Assembly (NCBI GenBank): GCA_900542935.1
Contig: UQPN01000006.1
Span: 34,830 to 98,829, forward strand
DNA from: an uncultured Eubacteriales bacterium
GTDB taxonomy: Bacteria; Bacillota; Clostridia; Christensenellales; Borkfalkiaceae
Reading direction: 5' to 3'
Length of the DNA stretch: 64,000 bases
How positions within the stretch are numbered: the stretch's first letter is position 1; each line of letters starts with the position of its first letter. Below the pieces are notes generated by a model. It did not search any database and was not told where the DNA came from. It saw only the letters and a program-made list of their open reading frames with translations. Below, in pieces: positions 44,258 to 52,504 of this stretch. The position numbers and the translations under genes were made by a program.

Positions 44258-45244
44258 TTACGACAAATTGCGCGCAAACGAATGTTCGTAAAACGTTCGG
44301 TTTTTCTCTCGTCCGCTGCCGAGAAAGAGTACTTTTCCGTCCGACGAGATGGTTTCGGCAGAAAAATCGGCAGAATTTTGTGCCGCGGGGACGGAAGTGG
44401 TTACGCAGGGGCGGAGATTTTGCTCTTTCCCCTTTCCGGCAGAAAAATCAACGCCGTTTTCGTTCTCCGCCGGGAAAGAATCTTCCGCGGAACCTCTGCT
44501 ACCCGCTTCCGTTTTTCCTGCGGCGAGCGTTACGGCAAGGCGGCGCGCAAGCCCTTCCGCGCCGTCGTACACGGGGCAGCCGTAACGGCGGGCGATCGCC
44601 TCGCGCACGTGCGCGTAGTGCGTGCAACCTAATACAACGAAAGAAAATTTTTGCGCAGGCAATTCCGCCGTGTAAAATTCGTCCGGCGCCGAAGCAAGCG
44701 TATCTTCTATTTTTCCGGCAAGCGAATCGCACGGATACGAATAAAAACGGGCGGCGGGGAAACGCCTTTCCGCCTGCCGCAACAACGAAGCGAACGCGCG
44801 GCTTTCGTAAGTGGCGCGCGTAACCAGAACCAGTCCGTCCCCTCCGTTTTTGCCCGCGGCAAGCACGGGCGGACAGGCGCCGAGAACGGGAAACGGATAT
44901 TTTTTTCGTAAACTTTCCCCGCAGCAGGCTTCGGCGGTATTGCAGGCAAGCACGAGCGCCGGGGGAAAATACCCCGCCAGTTCTTCCGCCGCTTCAGATA
45001 CGTACCTGCAAATCGCTTCGGGCGGAAGATTTCCGTAAGGCGCGCGGACGTTGTCGCCGTAATAAATAAATTTTCGGGACGGAAGAATTTCGCGGCATTT
45101 AAACAGAACGCTCAACCCGCCGACGCCGCTGTCGAACAGACAGACTGCGCCGGAAAAAAACTTTTTCCCCTCGCGCGTTCCGCCCGGAAAAGGAGAAAAA
45201 ACGGCTTTATCGCAAAAATTTTCGGAATTTTCGGCGAAATTCAT
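44258..45244 (-). CDS. murI: Glutamate racemase with C-terminal insertion
   Basis: 328 residues from the ATG at 45244, preceded by GAGGGGG; an upstream ATG at 45349 would overlap the divergent promoter. Catalytic blocks are FDSGVGGLSV, YYGDNVRAPYGN, VLACNTAEA (first Cys) and VVLGCTHYAHV (second Cys). Between about residues 235 and 300 there is a low-complexity Ser/Ala/Glu insert before a short ending (GKVLFLGSG) that resembles the normal last strand. It supplies D-glutamate for MurD. It is upstream of mraZ on the same strand but separated by a terminator. Confidence 0.93.
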   Translation of the reverse strand: MNFAENSENFCDKAVFSPFPGGTREGKKFFSGAVCLFDSGVGGLSVLFKCREILPSRKFIYYGDNVRAPYGNLPPEAICRYVSEAAEELAGYFPPALVLACNTAEACCGESLRKKYPFPVLGACPPVLAAGKNGGDGLVLVTRATYESRAFASLLRQAERRFPAARFYSYPCDSLAGKIEDTLASAPDEFYTAELPAQKFSFVVLGCTHYAHVREAIARRYGCPVYDGAEGLARRLAVTLAAGKTEAGSRGSAEDSFPAENENGVDFSAGKGKEQNLRPCVTTSVPAAQNSADFSAETISSDGKVLFLGSGREKNRTFYEHSFARNLS

Positions 45245-45265
45245 AGATAACCCCCTCAAAAACAG

Positions 45266-45294
45266 TTTACAAGACTTTTCTTTTATGCTAAAAT
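45266..45294 (+). promoter_or_regulatory. Promoter of rpsT
   Basis: TTTACA (45266-45271) and TAAAAT (45289-45294), 17-bp spacer, plus strand, giving a leader of about 90 nt. Confidence 0.75.
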
Positions 45295-45390
45295 AAACTA
45301 CGAAATTCGTTTCGGCTAAGTTCTCCGTTTCGGACGGACTTTCCCGCAAACAACGATAACAGAAAATATTACAAGTGCAAGGAGAATGAA

Positions 45391-45654
45391 ATGCCTAATA
45401 TCAAATCCGCGAAAAAAAGAGTTTTGGTTGCCGAAAAGAAAGCCGCTGCGAACAAAGCGGTGAAAACGCAGATGAAAACTCAGATCAAGAAGTTCCTCGC
45501 CGCAGTAGAAGCAGGCGATAAGGAAAGCGCTACGAAAGTTTATTCCGAAACCGTTTCCGTAATCGATTCCACCGCTTCCAAGGGCGTGATTCACAAGAAC
45601 TGCGCGAACAACAAGAAAGCGAAGCTGGCGAAGAAACTCGAAGCGATGGCGTAA
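45391..45654 (+). CDS. rpsT: 30S ribosomal protein bS20
   Basis: 87 residues, the usual size. PNIKSAKKRVLVAEKKAAAN at the N terminus and the C-terminal ASKGVIHKNCANNKKAKLAKK are standard S20 sequence, very basic and helical; it binds 16S rRNA early in 30S assembly. SD AAGGAG is 6 nt before the ATG. Monocistronic, with its own promoter and two terminator hairpins downstream. Confidence 0.98.
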   Translation: MPNIKSAKKRVLVAEKKAAANKAVKTQMKTQIKKFLAAVEAGDKESATKVYSETVSVIDSTASKGVIHKNCANNKKAKLAKKLEAMA

Positions 45655-45657
45655 ACG

Positions 45658-45686
45658 AAAAATCCGTAAATCTTTTCCGGATTTTT
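45658..45686 (+). terminator. First terminator of rpsT
   Basis: AAAAATCCG (45658-45666) and CGGATTTTT (45678-45686) form a 9-bp stem with terminal T-run. Confidence 0.75.
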
Positions 45687-45710
45687 AAATTCGCAGCTGT
45701 ATAAAATATG

Positions 45711-45739
45711 CGGTTCTGCCTATAGGTAGAACCGTTTTT
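45711..45739 (+). terminator. Second terminator of rpsT
   Basis: CGGTTCTGCC and GGTAGAACCG pair over 10 bp (one G-U) around TATA, then TTTTT. Confidence 0.85.
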
Positions 45740-45857
45740 GCGTGCAAAAAAATCTTTTATCCCCCTCTATTTTTCCGCGTTCCGCCGCCGAAAAAATCGC
45801 AGAAAAAAACTTTTATAAAAAAATTTGAAAAACCTTTGAAAAAAGCCTTTCAAACGT

Positions 45858-45886
45858 TTGACAAACGCGAAAAAAATATTTATAAT
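45858..45886 (+). promoter_or_regulatory. Promoter of the XRE-potABCD operon
   Basis: Perfect TTGACA (45858-45863) and TATAAT (45881-45886) separated by 17 bp. Confidence 0.93.
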
Positions 45887-45896
45887 CTTTCTCGTT

Positions 45897-45936
45897 GGTT
45901 TATTTTAACTAAACTTTCGGTTTATTATTACAAACC
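45897..45936 (+). promoter_or_regulatory. Candidate operator of the XRE-cupin regulator
   Basis: Two inverted repeats sit in the initially transcribed region: GTTTA-N7-TAAAC (45898-45914) and GGTTT-N8-AAACC (45919-45936). The shared GGTTTATT recurs with a 22-bp period, two helical turns. Confidence 0.5.
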
Positions 45937-45970
45937 TTCGCGACAATTCCGTTCAGGAGCGTGAAAAACT

Positions 45971-46504
45971 ATGGAGCTAGGCGAAAAGATCAAACAGATG
46001 CGCCACCAGAAAAACTTAACGCAGGAAGAACTTGCCGACAGGTGCGAACTTACGAAAGGCTACATATCTCAGCTGGAAAACAATCTGAACAGCCCTTCCA
46101 TAGCAACGCTTACGGATATTTTATCCGCGCTGGGAAGTTCTCTTGCCGAATTCTTCAAAGAGGAAAAAGACGAGAAAGTCGTTTTTTCGAAAGAAGAATT
46201 CATCGAAAAAGAATCGGACGGCGTTCTTTTCAGATGGTTGATACCCAACGCGCAGAAAAATATGATGGAACCCGTGTTTTTAGAACTGGCGGAAGGCGCT
46301 TCCACCGCCGAGGACTTCCCTCACGAAGGAGAAGAATTCGGGTTTGTTACGGAAGGCAGAATCAGAATCCGACTGGGCAAAAAAGAATATCTATGTAAAA
46401 AAGGAGAAGCGTTTTACTATTCCGCTTCCCTCCCCCACACGATTTTCAACTGCGGGAAAACCGCCGCGAAATTTCTTTGGATTTCCACTCCCCCGAACTT
46501 TTGA
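45971..46504 (+). CDS. XRE-family regulator with cupin domain
   Basis: 177 residues. A Cro/CI helix-turn-helix covers about 5-60 (IKQMRHQKNLTQEELADRCE, then TKGYISQLENNLNSPSIATL). The C-terminal cupin (about 100-175) shows EDFPHEGEEFGFVTEGRIRI and ASLPHTIFNCG. This architecture is the PuuR/HipB-like group that often precedes polyamine transporters in Firmicutes. It is 39 bp before potA and probably controls the operon, sensing a polyamine or related small molecule in the cupin (inference). ATG has AGGAG at 9 nt. Confidence 0.92.
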   Translation: MELGEKIKQMRHQKNLTQEELADRCELTKGYISQLENNLNSPSIATLTDILSALGSSLAEFFKEEKDEKVVFSKEEFIEKESDGVLFRWLIPNAQKNMMEPVFLELAEGASTAEDFPHEGEEFGFVTEGRIRIRLGKKEYLCKKGEAFYYSASLPHTIFNCGKTAAKFLWISTPPNF

Positions 46505-46543
46505 TTGAATCATTCGTAAGAATTATACGGAGAATTGCTTACC

Positions 46544-48055
46544 ATGGATAAAAACTCAAATAAAATTATACAACTTGCCGGCGTATCGAAATCTTACGAC
46601 GGTACAACGATTATCGACAATATCAATTTCTACGTGCGCAAAGGCGAATTCGTAACGCTGCTCGGTCCTTCCGGGTGCGGCAAAACCACCACGCTGCGCA
46701 TGATTGCGGGATTCGAAATGCCGGACGAAGGAAAAATTCTTCTGAACGGCACGGATATTTCCATGCTGCCGCCGAACAAGCGCCCCGTAAACACCGTATT
46801 TCAGAAATACGCGCTGTTCCCGCACCTCAACGTATTCGACAACGTGGCGTTCGGTTTGAAATTAAAACGCGTGGAAACGACGTACGTGGATAAAAACGGC
46901 GAAACGAAAACAAAACTTGTGCCGCTTACCAAGGCGGAAATCAAAGAAAAAGTGAAAAACGCGCTGGAAACGGTAGACCTTGCCGGTTTCGAAAAGCGCT
47001 CCATTTCCACCCTTTCCGGCGGACAGCAGCAGCGTATCGCCATCGCGCGCGCCATTATTAACGAGCCGGAAATTCTGCTCCTCGACGAGCCGCTCGGCGC
47101 GCTCGATCTGAAAATGCGCAAAGAAATGCAGCTGGAACTGAAAGCCATGCACGAAAAGCTGGGCATTACGTTCATCTACGTTACGCACGATCAGGAAGAA
47201 GCGCTTACGATGTCCGATACGATCATCGTTATGTCCGACGGATGTATTCAGCAGATAGGCACGCCGGAAGATATTTATAACGAACCCAAAAACGCGTTCG
47301 TGGCGGACTTCATCGGCGAAAGCAATATCTTCACGGGTGTGATGCCCGCAGACAATCTTGTGCGCTTCTGCGGCAAAGCTTTCCCCTGCGAGGACGGCGG
47401 CTTCGAAAAAGACGAACCCGTAGACGCCGTGGTTCGCCCGGAGGACGTAAAACTGGTTCCGCCCGCGGAAGGTCAGCTGAAAGGCAAAGTAACTTCCGTA
47501 ATATTCAAAGGCATACACTATCAGATTCTGGTGCAATGCGGCAGATACGAAATAGAAGCGCGCAGCACCGCGGCGCCCGCGGTAGGCGCGAACGTCGGTT
47601 TAAAAATCGAACCGGACGGCATTCACGTAATGAAAAAAGTATTCCGCGTCAACCGTTTTTCGGGCGTGATTACCAAGAAAAACACCGTGGAATTCGGCGA
47701 CGGAGAATTCGAATGCGACGTTACGCAGCTGTATAAAGGTTCTCATCTCGACGAAGAGGGCTATCTGATTACGGCGAAAGGCGAAAAACTGGACCTGACG
47801 GGCACGGAAGTCAACGTGGAAGTAAGTTTGCACGATATTACGATGAGCGACGATCCCGAAGAAGGCGGCGCCTGCGGACATATTATTTCCCTGATTTACA
47901 AGAGCGAATATTACCGCTATATCGTGCGTACGGAAAACGAGGAAGATTACGTGCTTGCCTGCGAAGATCTCTGGAACGAAAACGACTTTGTATCGCTTGT
48001 GATTCCGAAAGATAAAATCCGCCTCACTTTAAAAACCGCGGAGGAGAAGCTGTAA
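46544..48055 (+). CDS. potA: Spermidine/putrescine ABC transporter ATPase PotA, extended C terminus
   Basis: 503 residues from the ATG at 46544 with GGAGAA 9 nt upstream; PotA is usually 350-380. The ATPase shows Walker A GPSGCGKT (44-51), signature LSGGQ (157-161), Walker B EILLLDEP (176-183) and H-loop His215. An insert of about 20 residues (109-132, [20 protein letters not shown]) follows the Q-loop. A TOBE domain spans about 260-362, and a further beta-rich region of about 135 residues (370-503) looks like a second TOBE-like module. It powers polyamine uptake with PotB and PotC. Its stop overlaps the potB start by 1 bp. Confidence 0.95.
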   Translation: MDKNSNKIIQLAGVSKSYDGTTIIDNINFYVRKGEFVTLLGPSGCGKTTTLRMIAGFEMPDEGKILLNGTDISMLPPNKRPVNTVFQKYALFPHLNVFDNVAFGLKLKRVETTYVDKNGETKTKLVPLTKAEIKEKVKNALETVDLAGFEKRSISTLSGGQQQRIAIARAIINEPEILLLDEPLGALDLKMRKEMQLELKAMHEKLGITFIYVTHDQEEALTMSDTIIVMSDGCIQQIGTPEDIYNEPKNAFVADFIGESNIFTGVMPADNLVRFCGKAFPCEDGGFEKDEPVDAVVRPEDVKLVPPAEGQLKGKVTSVIFKGIHYQILVQCGRYEIEARSTAAPAVGANVGLKIEPDGIHVMKKVFRVNRFSGVITKKNTVEFGDGEFECDVTQLYKGSHLDEEGYLITAKGEKLDLTGTEVNVEVSLHDITMSDDPEEGGACGHIISLIYKSEYYRYIVRTENEEDYVLACEDLWNENDFVSLVIPKDKIRLTLKTAEEKL

Positions 48056-48867
48056 TGAAAAAAGTACGCTTTTCGAGAAGCTGGCTGGCGATCCCCTACG
48101 CGCTGTTTCTGGCTGTGTTCGTGATCGTTCCCCTCTTCTTCGTTCTGTATTACGCTTTCCGCGACGACGTTACGGGACAACTGACGTTCGGAAATTTCAA
48201 AACGTTTTTCACAACTCCCGTAAATCTGAAAGTGGCGGGGAGAAGCCTTATGATCGCCGCGCTGAGCACGATTTTGTGCCTTTTGATCGCCTACCCCGTG
48301 GCATACATCATCGCAAAAAGCAAAATCAAAAACAAATCGGCGATTCTTCTGGTATTCATCGTTCCGATGTGGGTGAATTTCGTTCTGCGCATCAACGCGC
48401 TGAAAGAACTTTTAAGCTGGATGGGGCTCATCAATAAATCGGCGGGCTGGGATATTTTCAATACCGTGCTCGGTATGGTGTACGACTTTCTGCCGTTTAT
48501 GATTCTGCCCATATACACGACGATTCTGAAAATCGACAAAAGCTACCCCGAAGCCGCGCGCGATCTCGGCGCGAATAACGCGAAAGTGTTTCTGCGCGTA
48601 ACGCTTCCCCTTTCGAAACCCGGAATTTTAAGCGGAATTTCGATGGTATTCCTTCCTTCGATGACAAACTACGTGGTATCCAACTGGATGACGAACAACA
48701 AAGTTACGATCATCGGCGGTTTCATCGATTTCGCGTTTTTAAACGACAGCTGGGGGCGCGGCAGCGTAACGGCGATTATATTGCTTGTTTTAATGTTCCT
48801 CTTCACCTGGCTGACGGGCGGGTTCAAAGACGAGGACGGCGCGGCGAAGGGTAAAGCGCTGTGGTGA
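48055..48867 (+). CDS. potB: Polyamine ABC transporter permease PotB
   Basis: 270 residues, six membrane helices beginning with WLAIPYALFLAVFVIVPLFF. The cytoplasmic EAA loop is EAARDLGANNAKVFLRVTLP, the contact point for the ATPase. FIVPMWVNFVLRINALKELL is typical of PotB. It shares TAATG with the potA stop and is followed 11 bp later by potC. Confidence 0.96.
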   Translation: MKKVRFSRSWLAIPYALFLAVFVIVPLFFVLYYAFRDDVTGQLTFGNFKTFFTTPVNLKVAGRSLMIAALSTILCLLIAYPVAYIIAKSKIKNKSAILLVFIVPMWVNFVLRINALKELLSWMGLINKSAGWDIFNTVLGMVYDFLPFMILPIYTTILKIDKSYPEAARDLGANNAKVFLRVTLPLSKPGILSGISMVFLPSMTNYVVSNWMTNNKVTIIGGFIDFAFLNDSWGRGSVTAIILLVLMFLFTWLTGGFKDEDGAAKGKALW

Positions 48868-48878
48868 GGTGAACGCAG

Positions 48879-49712
48879 ATGAAAACAAAAAATACAATCG
48901 GAAAAATCTTTAAAATCCTTTTTATCCTTTTAATCGTAGCCTTTATCTACGCGCCCATCGTGCTTTTAACGGTGTATTCCTTCAACGAAAGCACGTCGAT
49001 TAAAACCTGGACCGGTTTTTCACTGAAACATTATCAATATTTCTTTAATTTTTCCAACGATCCCCTGCCCACGGTGTTAAAAACGCTGCTTCTCGCGGCG
49101 GTGGTCGCCACCCTTTCCACGCTTCTCGGAACGGCGGGCGCGATAGGTATTTTCTATTCCAAGAAAAAAACTTCCGCCGTGCTTTCCGGCGTAAACCGCA
49201 TCCCGGTCATCAATGCCGACGTGGTAACGGCGATTTCGTTCGTGCTTTTAGTTGTGGCGATCAATATCGATAAATCCACCTATATCCCCCTCGTCGTGGG
49301 GCAGATGGTGCTGTGCACGCCGTTTGTGGTGCTTTCGGTGGTTCCGAAGCTGAAACAGATGGATAACAGCTTATACGAAGCCGCGCTGGACTTGGGCGCA
49401 ACGCCGAAAAAAGCGCTGTTTTCGGTAATTATACCGCAGATTCTTCCGGGTATTATTTCCGGATTTCTGCTTGCGATTACGCTTTCCCTCGACGATTACG
49501 TTGTGGCGGCGTACACAAAGCCCGATACCTTCCACACCATCAGCACGCATATTTACTCGCTGACGAAAGGTAAAAAGGCGCCTCTGATCAAAGCGTCTTA
49601 CCGCGCGTTCACGGCGGTTGTGTTTGCGCTGATCGTCATCGCCGTAGTTACCGCGAATATCGTGGCGGCGAAAAAAAACAAAAAATCCGATATTATTACG
49701 AAAGGAGTATAA
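48879..49712 (+). CDS. potC: Polyamine ABC transporter permease PotC
   Basis: 277 residues, six membrane helices. The family start FIYAPIVLLTVYSFNESTS and the Trp-rich TWTGFSLKHYQYFF are PotC-like; the EAA loop is EAALDLGATPKKALFSVIIP. LSLDDYVVAAYT near the fifth helix is also conserved. It pairs with PotB to form the channel. potD begins 4 bp after its stop. Confidence 0.96.
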   Translation: MKTKNTIGKIFKILFILLIVAFIYAPIVLLTVYSFNESTSIKTWTGFSLKHYQYFFNFSNDPLPTVLKTLLLAAVVATLSTLLGTAGAIGIFYSKKKTSAVLSGVNRIPVINADVVTAISFVLLVVAINIDKSTYIPLVVGQMVLCTPFVVLSVVPKLKQMDNSLYEAALDLGATPKKALFSVIIPQILPGIISGFLLAITLSLDDYVVAAYTKPDTFHTISTHIYSLTKGKKAPLIKASYRAFTAVVFALIVIAVVTANIVAAKKNKKSDIITKGV

Positions 49713-49716
49713 AACA

Positions 49717-51009
49717 ATGAAAAAATTCATCTCTCTTGCTTTGGTTTCCGCACTTTCCGCAACTTCGTTGGCGGCGCTTGCCTCCTGCAAAAAAGCCGAC
49801 GTTACCCTGCGCGTGGCGAGTTGGGCGGAATACATCGACGAAGGCGAAGGCGACAACAAATCCATGATCGAAAATTTCGAAAAATGGTACGAAGAACAGA
49901 CAGGAAAAAGCATAAAAGTAGAATACATCGAGCTTGACGACAACGAAACGATGTACAACAAAATCACGCTGGGCGAAACATACGATCTCCTCTGCCCTTC
50001 CGAATATATGATTATGAAACTGCAATCGGAGGACAAACTGGAAAAATATCCCGAATCTTTCTTCGACACGTCCGTAGAAACGAACTACTATGCCAAGAAC
50101 GTTTCCCCTTTTATCAAGTCCACGTTTGAAAAGGGAAAAATGAAAGACGGCGTTTCGAAATGGAGCGAATACGCGGCGGGATATATGTGGGGCACAACCG
50201 GTTTTGTGGTGAAGCACGATTTTGCCGAAGAAGCAAAATCCTGGAACGTCGTTAAAAATCACGGCAAAAAAGCCACGGCGAAAAACAACGTGCGCGATTC
50301 CTACTTTATGGGACTCGGCATGTATTACGAAAACAATGCCGACAAAACAAAAACTCTTGCGGAAATGATGAACGATACTTCCGTAAACACGATGAACGCC
50401 GTGAAAGAATTGCTGAAATCGGTAAAAACCGGCGGCGTACGCTTCGAAACCGACGACGCGAAAGAAGCGGTAATCGCGGGAGAATACGACGTATCGTATC
50501 AGTGGAGCGGCGACGCGGTGTACATTATGGACGAAGCCGAAGAAAACGAGATTTACTACGATTACGTAATACCCGAATTTTCTTCCAACCTGTGGTTCGA
50601 CGGCTGGGTGTTGATGAAAGGCGCGCAGACAGACGCGGCGACGATGTTCGTGAACTTTATTTCGAAATCGGAAAACGCCGTGAAAAACTGCGATTATATC
50701 GGCTACACCCCCTGCGTGGCGGGCGAAGCGATGCTTGAATACATCGCCGATAAATACGCCCCCGCGGAAAACGCTGCCGACGAGGACAAAGCGAAGTACG
50801 ACCTGACGTATTTCTTTTCCGACTCCGCAAGCAGCGACGAAAAATATGTGATTACCGCCGATAAAGAACAGCTGCACCGTCAGCTCTTCGCGCAGTTCCC
50901 CGACGCAAGCACGAAAGAACGCCTTGTGGTGATGGAATACTTCGAAAAAGAAGTCAACGACCGTGCCAACAGCATGTGGAACGACATCAGCGGCGAAAGC
51001 GCGAAATAA
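49717..51009 (+). CDS. potD: Spermidine/putrescine-binding lipoprotein PotD
   Basis: 430 residues. A signal peptide with lipobox LASC (cysteine at about residue 23) marks it as a membrane-anchored substrate-binding protein. The mature part starts with VTLRVASWAEYID and contains YDLLCPSEYMIMKL, AAGYMWGTTGFVV, YDVSYQWSGDAVYIMDEAEE and IPEFSSNLWFDGWVL, typical of PotD; the aromatic/acidic residues there would bind the polyamine. It is longer than E. coli PotD (348) owing to inserts near 190-230 and 330-380. Last gene of the pot operon, followed by a terminator. Confidence 0.94.
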   Translation: MKKFISLALVSALSATSLAALASCKKADVTLRVASWAEYIDEGEGDNKSMIENFEKWYEEQTGKSIKVEYIELDDNETMYNKITLGETYDLLCPSEYMIMKLQSEDKLEKYPESFFDTSVETNYYAKNVSPFIKSTFEKGKMKDGVSKWSEYAAGYMWGTTGFVVKHDFAEEAKSWNVVKNHGKKATAKNNVRDSYFMGLGMYYENNADKTKTLAEMMNDTSVNTMNAVKELLKSVKTGGVRFETDDAKEAVIAGEYDVSYQWSGDAVYIMDEAEENEIYYDYVIPEFSSNLWFDGWVLMKGAQTDAATMFVNFISKSENAVKNCDYIGYTPCVAGEAMLEYIADKYAPAENAADEDKAKYDLTYFFSDSASSDEKYVITADKEQLHRQLFAQFPDASTKERLVVMEYFEKEVNDRANSMWNDISGESAK

Positions 51010-51030
51010 CGTCAGCACCGAAACATTTGC

Positions 51031-51072
51031 CTCCCGTTTTGCCGATAACTTAGGCGGAACGGGAGCTTTTTT
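51031..51072 (+). terminator. Terminator of potABCD
   Basis: CTCCCGTT (51031-51038) and AACGGGAG (51058-51065), extended by GCC/GGC inside the loop, then CTTTTTT. Confidence 0.88.
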
Positions 51073-51124
51073 ATGCAGATTCGCGTAAATTTCCGCAAAA
51101 ATCCCCCACCGCGCGTTCAAAAGC

Positions 51125-51153
51125 TTGACAAACTCGCGCAAAATTACTATAAT
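51125..51153 (+). promoter_or_regulatory. Promoter of the aromatic amino acid operon
   Basis: Perfect TTGACA (51125-51130) and TATAAT (51148-51153) with 17-bp spacer. Transcription should start near 51160, leaving a leader of about 230 nt before pheA. Confidence 0.94.
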
Positions 51154-51192
51154 TTAGATAATACCGACGAAAATCCGGCGGAGAGGAAAACT

Positions 51193-51294
51193 ATGTTTAC
51201 AGGAAGAAAACCGGCTGCGAATATGCGCACGATACGATTTACGTACCGCGGTTTTTCCGTATATTCTCTGCTTTCCGTTTCGAAACGGCATTGA
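51193..51294 (+). CDS. Putative leader peptide of the aro operon
   Basis: A 33-codon ORF starts with ATG 6 nt after GAGAGG and ends at TGA 51292-51294. It encodes Phe at 2, 16 and 21 and Tyr at 18 and 24, four of them within FTYRGFSVY (residues 16-24). An intrinsic terminator follows 25 nt after the stop, before pheA. This arrangement matches ribosome-mediated attenuation, in which shortage of charged tRNA-Phe or tRNA-Tyr stalls the ribosome and blocks the terminator. A CCGTTTCGAAACGG hairpin (51275-51288) lies over the last codons. The peptide itself is not expected to have a function. Conservation has not been tested. Confidence 0.6.
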   Translation: MFTGRKPAANMRTIRFTYRGFSVYSLLSVSKRH

Positions 51295-51319
51295 CGGCTT
51301 TATTTAAAGCAAATTCAGG

Positions 51320-51357
51320 CGGTTTCCGGGTTCGGCGGAAATCGTTTATTTTTTTAT
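51320..51357 (+). terminator. Attenuator-like terminator before pheA
   Basis: CGGTTTCC (51320-51327) pairs with GGAAATCG (51337-51344), one G-U, around a 9-nt loop, followed by TTTATTTTTTTATTTT. It lies 30 bp before the pheA start, in the transcribed leader. AAACCG at 51208-51213, inside the leader ORF, could pair with its 5' arm instead. Confidence 0.75.
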
Positions 51358-51388
51358 TTTAAAGAACATACTTCAGAGGGGATCACCT

Positions 51389-52483
51389 ATGGAAAAAGAA
51401 AACGTTTTAACGAAAAACCGCGCCGTCATCGACGAAATCGACAAGGAAATGGCATTCCTTTTCGAAAAGCGCATGAACGCGGCGAAAGAAATTGCGGCAT
51501 ACAAAAACGCGCGCGGCATCGGCGTGGCGGATAAATCGCGCGAAGCGGCCGTTATCGCACGCAATTCCGCCTATATTTCCGATCCCGGAATCCGGGAATA
51601 TTACGTAAACTTCATCACTTCCGTGATGAGCGTTTCCAGAGCGTTGCAATCGCGCGAAACAACGGGGCTGAAAGTTGCGTACTGCGGCGCGGAAGGCGCG
51701 TTCGGGTACCTTGCGGCAAAAAAAGCGTTCCCCTCCGCCACCCTTTTTGCCTGCGTCGATTTTTCCGAAGCTTATCGGCTTGCGGAAAACGGAACTTACG
51801 ATTGCGCGGTGCTGCCGATTGAAAACAGTTATGCCGGCGACGTAAGCGTGGTGATGGACCTTGCCTTTTCCGGCAGTCTGTACGTGAACGCCGTCATCGA
51901 AACGGACATTACGCACAATCTCCTTATCAGAAAAGGCGGCAGAACGGAAAACATAAAAACGGTGGTATCGCACCCGCAGGCGCTTGAACAATGCGGAGAA
52001 TTTATCCGTAAAAACGGATATAAAACGCTGGATTATTCCAACACCGCGCTCGCCGCAAAATTCGTTGCCGAAGAATGCGACGACACCTATGCCGCCGTCG
52101 CTTCGGAAAGCGCCGCCGAAGAATTCGGGCTGGAAGTTGCCGTCCGCGGCATCAACGCCGATAAAAACAACACCACGCGCTTCGCCGTGTTCTCCCGCGC
52201 GCAACACCTGCCCGCGCCGTCGGAACCGGACGAAAGCTCGCATTTTATTCTTGTTTTCACGGCTAAAAACGAAGCGGGCGCGCTGGCGCAGGCACTGAAT
52301 ATTATCGGCGCGCACGATTTCAATATGCGCACCCTCACCAGCCGACCGATGAAAGAACTCATCTGGAACTACTATTTCTACGTGGAAGCGGACGGCAACA
52401 TCAATTCGGAAAACGGAAAAGCCATGATGCAGGAATTATCCGCCGTATGCGCGAAACTCAAACTGGTAGGCACTTACAGGTAA
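51389..52483 (+). CDS. pheA: Bifunctional chorismate mutase/prephenate dehydratase (P-protein)
   Basis: 364 residues. Chorismate mutase (1 to about 85) has RAVIDEIDKEMAFLFEKRM and the helix IAAYKNARGIGVADKSREA. Prephenate dehydratase (about 95-272) has VAYCGAEGAFGYLAAKK, VLPIENSYAGDVS and the catalytic NTTRFAVFSR. The ACT domain (about 285-360) has GALAQALNIIGAHDFNMRTLTSRP, the phenylalanine feedback site. It turns chorismate into phenylpyruvate. First gene of the operon, behind the putative attenuator; SD AGAGGGG. Confidence 0.96.
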   Translation: MEKENVLTKNRAVIDEIDKEMAFLFEKRMNAAKEIAAYKNARGIGVADKSREAAVIARNSAYISDPGIREYYVNFITSVMSVSRALQSRETTGLKVAYCGAEGAFGYLAAKKAFPSATLFACVDFSEAYRLAENGTYDCAVLPIENSYAGDVSVVMDLAFSGSLYVNAVIETDITHNLLIRKGGRTENIKTVVSHPQALEQCGEFIRKNGYKTLDYSNTALAAKFVAEECDDTYAAVASESAAEEFGLEVAVRGINADKNNTTRFAVFSRAQHLPAPSEPDESSHFILVFTAKNEAGALAQALNIIGAHDFNMRTLTSRPMKELIWNYYFYVEADGNINSENGKAMMQELSAVCAKLKLVGTYR

Positions 52484-52504
52484 TTGCTTTTTGGAGAAAC
52501 ACAG

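Larger units (their letters stand above)
45655..45970. other. Intergenic region between rpsT and the XRE-cupin gene
   Basis: The 316-bp gap holds two rpsT terminators, an A-rich stretch without genes, a perfect consensus promoter and a paired inverted-repeat block listed separately. Confidence 0.8.
51010..51388. other. potD-pheA intergenic region and aro leader
   Basis: This 379-bp stretch contains the potD terminator, a perfect promoter, a short aromatic-rich leader ORF and an attenuator-like terminator, each listed separately. Confidence 0.85.

Noticed and set aside
49696..51141. 481-residue open frame on the minus strand opposite potD
   Set aside because: It mirrors the codon pattern of potD, is Phe/Val/His/Arg-rich, has no SD and no family motif.
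51073..51192. Upstream extension of the aro leader ORF
   Set aside because: It starts before the mapped promoter and covers the -35/-10 region, so only the ATG at 51193 can be translated from the transcript.
51160..51388. T-box riboswitch in front of pheA
   Set aside because: No AGGGTGG-type T-box sequence or Stem I pattern is visible; a leader ORF fits better.
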